Shown piece by piece: positions 12,610-18,981 of a stretch of DNA of 18,981 bases. The position numbers and the translations under genes were made by a program. Each line of letters begins with the position of its first letter. Positions within the stretch are counted from its first letter, which is position 1. This DNA comes from CAZEGV01 sp964511645. GTDB lineage: Bacteria > Bacteroidota > Bacteroidia > Cytophagales > JAAEPT01. The notes beneath the pieces are model-generated. The model was not told where the DNA came from, searched no databases, and saw nothing but the letters and a program-made list of their open reading frames with translations. Location: contig CAZEGV010000052.1 in NCBI GenBank assembly GCA_964511645.1, positions 1 to 18,981 on the forward strand. The letters run 5' to 3'.

Positions 12610-13504
12610 TATGCTCACAAACCTCTGTGGGTAATTCTTCTTGGATAAAGTGCTTAGCATCTATCAAGTAAATGTCTTTTGATTTGATTTTTAATGTTTT
12701 AATAAGTTTCTCTTGTTGAGGTGTCCACTGTAACATCTCATCGTGTTTACCCCAAACAACCATAGTTGGGATGTCTAGTTTACTAATTACCGACTCATAA
12801 TCAGGAAGTGAACGGCAGGTTTGTGTAAAAAAATAATACATTGCCCTAGTTTTCCCTTCTAGCAAAGGCAGTTTGTATCCAGCTAGCTCCTCTTTGGTCA
12901 AGTTGTTTTTTTTGAGTCCTACTTTAAACAATCCTTTGAGCATTTGATTGGTTGTGATGCCGTTTTTGTACACCCACATTGCCATTTTAGCGAAAACTCC
13001 TTTTTTGAACTTTACAGGTGGCTGAAAACCTTTTTCGTACACAATAGTATTGAGCATAATTAGGTGAGAAATTTTACTAGGTGCTAATCTCAACATTTCC
13101 CAAGTCCATAATCCTCCTGCGTCATGAAACACCTGAGACCACTGATTAATCTTTAATGTATCCATTAAACTTAGCAAACGCTTAGCATGATTTTTTTCAT
13201 TATAAATTTCATAACCTTTGGGATTATCGCTATTCCCAAAACCAAGCATATCAGGTGCTATTACACGATAGCCTTTGGCCACAAGTTGATTAATCATCTT
13301 GCGATACAACCACGAAGAAGTCGGTACGCCATGGAGTAAAAGCATAACTGGTCCTTTTCCTTCATCTACATATCTCATCACGCCGTCTTTAGACGTAAAA
13401 GATTTTTGAGTTGCTCTAAATTGATTATATGGTGTATTGTACTTGCTTGATTTACAAGATAACCCTAATAGTACTATACTGATAAAAAGGACAATTCTTT
13501 TCAT
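12590..13504 (-). CDS. Lipoprotein alpha/beta hydrolase, haloalkane dehalogenase-like
   Basis: A 304-residue alpha/beta-fold hydrolase. It starts at the ATG at 13504, giving the lipoprotein signal MKRIVLFISIVLLGLSC, with the lipidated Cys at residue 17. The enzyme is therefore probably membrane-attached outside the cytoplasm. The oxyanion region is LLLHGVPTSSWLYR (57 onward). The nucleophile position reads H127-D128-A-G-G, an Asp as in haloalkane dehalogenases and epoxide hydrolases rather than a Ser. D255 (WGKHDEM) and H285 (DAKHFIQEE) complete a plausible triad. The substrate is unknown. It begins 10 bp after the tamB-like stop, so the two are probably co-transcribed. An extension to an ATG at 13537 would overlap that stop and destroy the lipobox spacing. 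Confidence 0.87.
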   Translation of the reverse strand: MKRIVLFISIVLLGLSCKSSKYNTPYNQFRATQKSFTSKDGVMRYVDEGKGPVMLLLHGVPTSSWLYRKMINQLVAKGYRVIAPDMLGFGNSDNPKGYEIYNEKNHAKRLLSLMDTLKINQWSQVFHDAGGLWTWEMLRLAPSKISHLIMLNTIVYEKGFQPPVKFKKGVFAKMAMWVYKNGITTNQMLKGLFKVGLKKNNLTKEELAGYKLPLLEGKTRAMYYFFTQTCRSLPDYESVISKLDIPTMVVWGKHDEMLQWTPQQEKLIKTLKIKSKDIYLIDAKHFIQEELPTEVCEHITSFLE

Positions 13505-13514
13505 GTGTTTCAAA

Positions 13515-16500
13515 CTACTCTTCTTCCTTAATTGCATCTTGATTAAGGTCTAATTGAATTGGATCGTTGGCACTTAATTTTTTCTTCAAATTACGACTCA
13601 ATAGTTCACTAAACCTATTAAAAGAAGTTGAATAAGACAAACTGACGCCATAGAGTGTATTGGTTGCATTATTTACCCCCGTAGCAGAGTTTAGGCTATT
13701 GTTTTGAGTTTTATTATAGGCTTTAAGTTTTAGTTTCCCATCATTGGTGATGATGTATTCCAGTGTCCACTCACCAAATACATTGGCCAGCGAATTGGTA
13801 GAGTTGGTATTTGTAAAGTTATTATTCTGAGTAATCCTTAACCTCCCATCAAGAACGGAGTATTCAAATTGAACCCTAAAGTCAGAGCCTTGCATATCAA
13901 TTTGTATGTTTAGGTTTTCGTCAAATTGGCTAATCCAATTTGAGAACTGGTTACTTAATAGTTCACTCACACTAGACCCTGCACCAAAACCTCCTATAAA
14001 TGACTCCTCTGGTGCGAACTGTTTCAGTACAATCAACGAAAAGGCTTGTTTATTCCGTTCTTGTTCATTGTTTTTAATTCTTCCTTCAAAACCTACTACC
14101 AAATCTTCAATTGACGTAGGAGTTTGTTTGATGTCTAAATCAAACTTAACATCTGGGTGTAGTAGTTCTCCCGTAAGATTTAATCCTACATCAACAGGAT
14201 ATTGCCTACTAAATTCACTTCGAGTCAAATCATATAATAGAGTATCAGCAATAGGCTTAAGAGATGCGTACTGCGTATATTTTGCTTTAATATCTAATTC
14301 CCCTTTATACGGATCACCTCTCCAAGTAATCGTGCTGTTGTCTTGTATATTAAATCGTTTATCAAATAGATTAATCAATGTGAAGTTATACGTTCCTCTA
14401 TGAATACTGTATTGCCCTGTCATAAAAAAATCTCCACGAGTATTAATGTCCAAATGGATTTGTCCATCTCCCACTCCTTTGATAATGTCCCCTGCCTTTT
14501 TATCAAAAATAATCTCCATATAAGCATCTGGCGTAATATTAAGGTTTACATCCACAAGTACCCCTTTTAGTATCGCCTGTGTGGTGTCTTTTACTTGTAG
14601 TTTTTCTTTTTTATGAGGGTCTACAAATGTGATAAAACTTTTTTGACTTACTGTTTCTGTACCATCTAGCGGAATGTAGATTTTGGTATTAGCATTGGAC
14701 GTAAGCTCCTCACTATAAATTTTAAATTCAGAAAAAGGACCTGATAAGTAAATGTCCCCCGTGCCAAATGCTTGTCCATAATATAATTCATTATCATCCG
14801 CTTTAGTATTCATAATAAATGTATTATCTAAAGTGATTTTTGTATCTATTATGAATTTCTTAAACATCTTATGAGATAATCCACCATTTAGCAAGGCTGT
14901 TGTTTGCCACAAAACATCTTTTAACAGAAGGTCTTTTACAAAAATCTTATCTTTATCAAAATATACTTTATCATCAAAAGCATACCTAGTGTTGAGGTAA
15001 GAAATAGTAACAAATCCACCTTTAATCGCTACATCACCCTTAAAATTGGGATCCTTCAAAGTCCCAGAAACATGAACCTTTCCATTTCCAAGTCCTTTCA
15101 TTTCTGTTGCATGCCCATATAGAAATGGTTCTAACAAATTAAGTGGGGTATCTTTTATTAGAATATCCACATTGATAGGAGAGTTATTATCTTTTGTGTC
15201 ATAATGCCCTTTGAGTCGAGCTACTTTTTTTCCTTTATGAAAGAAATCTGCATTTGTAGTCAAAATACGTGTGTAATCATCGTAAATAAACTTACCGTTA
15301 AAATCACCTAATGTGGTGTTCAGCATTTTAAAGTTTCGAATTTGAGCAGTAGATGTTGTTTTATAATATTCATTTTGAGACAGGACTTCTGTAACTCCCG
15401 TCAGGCTTCCATTAAATTTCACTTTTAAAAATTGGCTAATATTGTCCAGCTGAAAGTTTTGTGTATTGACTAACAAGCGTGCGTTTTCTTTGCTAGACAC
15501 CTCTCCATCAATCATTATTGACTCTTTTCCACTACTAAAAGATAAATTATCAACGTACACTTTCCCTTTTGTAAACTCTACTTTATTATCATTATTCAGT
15601 TTCCAGTTTTTCTTTAAGATATTAGCTTTAGAATTAATCAAACGAGCTGTAACAGTATCCTTATTAAACAATAAATCCCCTTGTAAAGCAAGACGATTAG
15701 TGTTTCCAAATTGTTTGATTTTAGTATCAAAAGTAAGGGAGTCATCTGCCCAATATATTTCTATATCAAGATTTTCAGTTCGAGATTTATTTTGGTATTT
15801 CTGCAGGTCGGAACTAATAAAATATTGTCCCAAAACATGATTGGTCATCGGTATTTTAGAACTATGAATATCTATATCAGTATTAAAAAATTCGTAATCT
15901 TTGTACTTAAGGTGCTTAATGTCTGCACCTGACAATTCAAAAATAGTATTACTATCTAAAGAATAACTTCCTCTTAATCGAGTGTTTTTAGAAACTTGTA
16001 TATAAGGTGAGAAAATATTTAATAAAGGCTGAAGATCATGTATTTCCGTATCAAAAATAATATTATATTTTTCAGACGGAGTAATCTTCCCACTAATTGC
16101 TCTATTAAGCAAAGCATCTTTATATTCCGCAATATCTTGTCGAACATCTTTAATGATTTCTCTAAATTTAAAATCTCCCCTTGCGTCAAAATCTACTAAA
16201 GACGATGTTATTTTAAAATCCCTTTTTCCATTATCATAACGAGAAGCTAATAACACTTTTTTCAAAAATAACGAGTCAGTACTAGTCGTAATCTTAGCAT
16301 CTTTAAAAAATACTCTTCCCTCAACCTCATCAATATCTAGTCCAGTAAAATTCCAATCTATCGTAGATGACATCACTACTTCACGCTCTGAAAACCCAAG
16401 AGGCTTCAATGCTAAACGAATAATATCTCCTTGTACATCAAACTTTTCAGTTTCTAAGTCCAACTCTCCATGAAGGTTTAGCCTTGCATTTGTATCTAAA

Positions 16501-18020
16501 ATTAACAAATCACCATTAAAGTGATTTTTTTGAAGCTCTCCATGTAAATCAATATCTTTATAAACATAGTTCTCATATTCTAACTGATTAATCAAACCAT
16601 CAATGTGGAGGTTAGCATCTTCTGCCGTTAAACCTTCTCCTACGATTTTCCCTTTCATATTCACCTCTCCTATGCTCGGTGTATTTAGGAATCTACCAAG
16701 ATTATAATTTGTAGTACGCAACTCGCCTTCATAAGAAGCTTTTTCTTTAAGTTGGTCGTTATACTTAAATTTAATATCTGTTTCAAAATGCCCCAAGTCA
16801 GTATCAAAATTTCCTTCTGACACAAAATCAGTAGAAAATCCATGAAAAAACCCATCAAAAACAACTTTTCCTACTTTATACTTAAATTCTTTTCTTATCT
16901 TCTGAGATGGTAAATACTGTTGAACATCCTCATAATTTATTTTACTTCGTTTGACATCTGCTCGAATATTAGCTTCTCGGATGTCAGGCAAACCAGAAAT
17001 AGCTATACGACTACTGTTTATATGACTTTTCTTACCAAATGACAGCCGTGCATTTTTAGACCTAAAATTGGATACTTTACCTGTGTAATGACCACTAATG
17101 CCCCAGACATCATTAAACTGACCAATAGCAGGAGCAAAATAAGCCAGCTCTTTAGTATGAATAAAGGTAGAATCTAAATCTGCCTTTATTTTAATACTAT
17201 CTACAAAGTGCGAAAAATCAGCATTAGAATTATATTCAAATCGCACAAAATTGCTAATCCTACTTTTACTAGTACGTACATCTGAATCAACAAATTCCAT
17301 ACTCTTCCTGCAATACTGAAATTTTGTTTGAATGTCTTTTACTTTAAAATTAATATTAGATTCTCTCGCCTCAAGTTGATTACTCACCAAAGATATAGTG
17401 TCTTGACGAATCATAAATTGTGACACATCCCCATTAATACTGTCTAAATCAAAAAAATTATAATCAAATCTTTTCAAATCATTCATTGGCTCTTTACGAG
17501 GATCTTTATACGAAAACTGACCACCTATAATGCTTCCATGCCTAATAATAACAGGTACTATTATTTTCTTTTTATTTTGTTTCTTCTTTTTAAATGAACG
17601 GATAAAATCAGTAATATTAAGTGTGCCTGTCGGATACCATTTAAGATTAACCAATGGAGAATTTAAAACTAAATCATCAAGAATAATCGTATCACTGCCA
17701 ATCAAAGTATTAATAGTATAATCTACAGTAGCACTCTTGGCATAAATAAGCGTGTCTTTATCTCTATCCAAGATAAGTAAACCATCTATTGTGGCTACAT
17801 CAAACCATTTAATGTCGATTTTATCAAGTTCTATACCATAGCCTGTACGCTGAGACAAAGAAACACTTACCCTCTGAGCAAGGTAAGTTTGTACAACACT
17901 CAATTGTAACAAAGCAAAAATAACTAACAATAAAATAAAGAAAAACAGCAATAATTTCTTCACATACTTCTGTATGGATTTAAGTTTTTTCTTTGTGCTG
18001 TTTTTTCTCTTTTTTGACAA
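13515..18020 (-). CDS. TamB-family translocation and assembly module protein
   Basis: A 1,501-residue inner-membrane-anchored, periplasm-spanning protein of the AsmA/TamB superfamily. A basic Lys/Arg-rich N-terminus precedes one transmembrane helix (about residues 22-41). More than a thousand residues of repetitive beta structure follow, such as recurring 'GDFxTDIxF' and 'GELDLETEKFDVQGD' segments. The conserved TamB C-terminal domain (DUF490, roughly the last 450 residues) includes DKVYFDKDKIFVKDLLLKD, SGPFSEFKIYSEELTSNANTK at reduced similarity, and the SVSELLSNQFSNWISQ and SVLDGRLRITQNN motifs near the end. TamB-like proteins form a hydrophobic groove between inner and outer membranes, used for phospholipid transport or autotransporter-type assembly. 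Length and layout are normal for Bacteroidota. It heads an operon with the lipoprotein hydrolase and is divergent from ribA. Confidence 0.93.
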   Translation of the reverse strand: MSKKRKNSTKKKLKSIQKYVKKLLLFFFILLLVIFALLQLSVVQTYLAQRVSVSLSQRTGYGIELDKIDIKWFDVATIDGLLILDRDKDTLIYAKSATVDYTINTLIGSDTIILDDLVLNSPLVNLKWYPTGTLNITDFIRSFKKKKQNKKKIIVPVIIRHGSIIGGQFSYKDPRKEPMNDLKRFDYNFFDLDSINGDVSQFMIRQDTISLVSNQLEARESNINFKVKDIQTKFQYCRKSMEFVDSDVRTSKSRISNFVRFEYNSNADFSHFVDSIKIKADLDSTFIHTKELAYFAPAIGQFNDVWGISGHYTGKVSNFRSKNARLSFGKKSHINSSRIAISGLPDIREANIRADVKRSKINYEDVQQYLPSQKIRKEFKYKVGKVVFDGFFHGFSTDFVSEGNFDTDLGHFETDIKFKYNDQLKEKASYEGELRTTNYNLGRFLNTPSIGEVNMKGKIVGEGLTAEDANLHIDGLINQLEYENYVYKDIDLHGELQKNHFNGDLLILDTNARLNLHGELDLETEKFDVQGDIIRLALKPLGFSEREVVMSSTIDWNFTGLDIDEVEGRVFFKDAKITTSTDSLFLKKVLLASRYDNGKRDFKITSSLVDFDARGDFKFREIIKDVRQDIAEYKDALLNRAISGKITPSEKYNIIFDTEIHDLQPLLNIFSPYIQVSKNTRLRGSYSLDSNTIFELSGADIKHLKYKDYEFFNTDIDIHSSKIPMTNHVLGQYFISSDLQKYQNKSRTENLDIEIYWADDSLTFDTKIKQFGNTNRLALQGDLLFNKDTVTARLINSKANILKKNWKLNNDNKVEFTKGKVYVDNLSFSSGKESIMIDGEVSSKENARLLVNTQNFQLDNISQFLKVKFNGSLTGVTEVLSQNEYYKTTSTAQIRNFKMLNTTLGDFNGKFIYDDYTRILTTNADFFHKGKKVARLKGHYDTKDNNSPINVDILIKDTPLNLLEPFLYGHATEMKGLGNGKVHVSGTLKDPNFKGDVAIKGGFVTISYLNTRYAFDDKVYFDKDKIFVKDLLLKDVLWQTTALLNGGLSHKMFKKFIIDTKITLDNTFIMNTKADDNELYYGQAFGTGDIYLSGPFSEFKIYSEELTSNANTKIYIPLDGTETVSQKSFITFVDPHKKEKLQVKDTTQAILKGVLVDVNLNITPDAYMEIIFDKKAGDIIKGVGDGQIHLDINTRGDFFMTGQYSIHRGTYNFTLINLFDKRFNIQDNSTITWRGDPYKGELDIKAKYTQYASLKPIADTLLYDLTRSEFSRQYPVDVGLNLTGELLHPDVKFDLDIKQTPTSIEDLVVGFEGRIKNNEQERNKQAFSLIVLKQFAPEESFIGGFGAGSSVSELLSNQFSNWISQFDENLNIQIDMQGSDFRVQFEYSVLDGRLRITQNNNFTNTNSTNSLANVFGEWTLEYIITNDGKLKLKAYNKTQNNSLNSATGVNNATNTLYGVSLSYSTSFNRFSELLSRNLKKKLSANDPIQLDLNQDAIKEEE

Positions 18021-18227
18021 AATATCAGTCTATAGGGTCTTTTTTCTTACTTTTAAGTATGACAAAATACTTGCCAAATCACAATCCAGTAAAGATACTA
18101 AAAAATCCACTATCTTACGAAGACCTAAAATAAATACCCTAACTTTGTGTAAACAGACTAAAAAGTATTTTACACGGGAACTAAACACAAGTAATAATTG
18201 TACTTTTAGTTAACCAACAAGAAAAAG

Positions 18228-18809
18228 ATGAATCTAGTCAAAACCATACTTCCTACCAAATACGGCGAATTTGATATGTACGCATATACAAGTGAGTTTA
18301 AAGATTTTCCGCACATCGTATTAGTTAGTAAATCATGGGATAGCAAAACTGAACCAATAGTAAGGATTCACTCTGAATGCATGACTGGAGATTTATTTGC
18401 TTCTAATCGTTGTGACTGTGGAGAGCAACTCAACTTCTCGATGAAACATATATCACAAAAAGGGGGAATCATATTATACCTCAGACAAGAAGGAAGAGGA
18501 ATTGGAATTGTCAATAAAATGAAAGCCTATAACCTTCAAGACCAAGGTTATGACACGGTTGAAGCCAACTTAAAGCTTGGTTTTCACCAAGATGCAAGAG
18601 ACTATAGCATAGTAGTAGAAATACTGAAAGACCTAGAAGTAAATAGCTTAAAACTAATGACTAATAACCCCCTTAAGATAAAAGCACTTATCGAAAATGG
18701 AATTAAAGTAACTGATCGAGTTCCTATTCAGATAGAAGCACATGACGGAAATAGAGATTACCTCCAAACAAAAAAAAATCAAATGGGACATCTTTTAGAA
18801 GACATATAA
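18228..18809 (+). CDS. ribA: GTP cyclohydrolase II
   Basis: A 193-residue cytoplasmic enzyme that opens GTP to the diamino-pyrimidinone phosphate, the first step of riboflavin synthesis. The zinc ligands C51, C62 and C64 appear in HSECMTGDLFASNRCDCGEQL-type context. The catalytic loop is RQEGRGIGI (86-94). VEANLKLGFHQDARDY (111-126) and LMTNNPLKIKAL complete the family signature. It is the standalone RibA form rather than the RibBA fusion, and no other riboflavin gene is in view. No FMN-riboswitch-like pattern is evident in the 207-bp upstream region. A -7-like TAACTTTG is present at 18140-18147, but its -33 partner is poor. The gene is divergent from the tamB-like gene. The structured repeat copy C begins 42 bp after the stop. 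Confidence 0.96.
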   Translation: MNLVKTILPTKYGEFDMYAYTSEFKDFPHIVLVSKSWDSKTEPIVRIHSECMTGDLFASNRCDCGEQLNFSMKHISQKGGIILYLRQEGRGIGIVNKMKAYNLQDQGYDTVEANLKLGFHQDARDYSIVVEILKDLEVNSLKLMTNNPLKIKALIENGIKVTDRVPIQIEAHDGNRDYLQTKKNQMGHLLEDI

Positions 18810-18851
18810 ATAGAATTACTAAAAACCCAAGCACTTTATTTTAGTTGTTTT

Positions 18852-18981
18852 GGGCGTGCCACCACTCGCCATAAGGCAAGCTCGTGGTGTCGGGTTTTTT
18901 GTTCCCAATCTTTTCTTATGATTTTGTATTTTTGTATTTCAACAAGCTCAATATGATAAAATCATAAGAAAAGGATTTCCA
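18852..18981 (+). repeat. Structured dispersed repeat, copy C (cut by the window end)
   Basis: It begins GGGCGT (18852-18857) and has an imperfect hairpin closed by CACCAC (18860-18865) and GTGGTG (18884-18889), with an inner GCC-ATAA-GGC. GTGTCGGG and GTTCCCAATC follow, as in copy A. The long stem pairs 18907-18925 with 18958-18977, leaving one extra G at the same place as in copies A and B. The loop contains TTCAACAAGCTCAA. The last visible bases, GGATTTCCA, match copy A, where the element continues to ATCCCTCACGC; the remainder lies outside the window. Confidence 0.75.

Noticed and set aside
13906..14403. 165-codon plus-strand frame opposite the tamB-like gene
   Set aside because: It is a shadow of the strongly supported 1,501-residue minus-strand gene. 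The same applies to the other plus-strand frames at 15466-15932 and 17530-17721.
18021..18227. FMN riboswitch upstream of ribA
   Set aside because: The 207-bp divergent region is AT-rich and lacks the AGGGTG/GGAT-type conserved core and multi-stem layout of the FMN element.

Overview
This window looks like a stretch of chromosome from a low-GC member of the Bacteroidota. The main evidence is the promoter type: three intergenic regions carry the TTTG/TTG - 19 nt - TAnnTTTG pattern recognised by the Bacteroidota primary sigma factor. Almost no gene has a Shine-Dalgarno site. The gene content also fits: a 1,501-residue TamB-like protein, a 'TDRPDQTEA' outer-membrane protein, a UbiA-family membrane prenyltransferase, standalone GTP cyclohydrolase II and a small HSDR_N-type nuclease-like protein. 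I cannot name the genus. Most genes are housekeeping or envelope genes, and I see no complete defence island, prophage, CRISPR array, rRNA or tRNA.

Layout, left to right. Positions 1-399 have no convincing gene. ispF (isoprenoid MEP pathway) and a small secreted Tyr/Arg/Asn-rich protein lie on the minus strand, separated by a structured repeat. A plus-strand, translationally coupled trio follows: a membrane-anchored SxxK serine hydrolase, an ArsC/Spx-like thioredoxin-fold protein starting with GTG, and a YicC-type RNase. It converges on a DtxR/MntR-family metal regulator. Across a second structured repeat, a divergent outer-membrane transporter-like gene has a promoter containing a close match to the classical DtxR operator. 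Next on the minus strand are a phzF-like isomerase gene broken by a 157-bp miniature element, sucD, and a pirin-family protein. Then come a plus-strand UbiA prenyltransferase and TetR regulator, a minus-strand AMP nucleosidase with an overlapping HEXXH protein, a plus-strand HSDR_N protein, a minus-strand tamB-lipoprotein hydrolase operon, and plus-strand ribA. The window ends inside a third copy of the structured repeat.

The most notable observations are these. (1) A non-autonomous element with 25-bp terminal inverted repeats and a TAA/TTA target duplication interrupts phzF; removing exactly 160 bp restores a 262-codon frame. (2) A dispersed family of hairpin elements (three copies here) has paired changes in both stem arms and a bulged base at the same place in all copies, so the fold appears to be maintained. 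(3) A DtxR-box-like operator sits between the -33 and -7 elements of the transporter promoter, beside the regulator gene. Predicted functions come from reading motifs only; no database search was possible.
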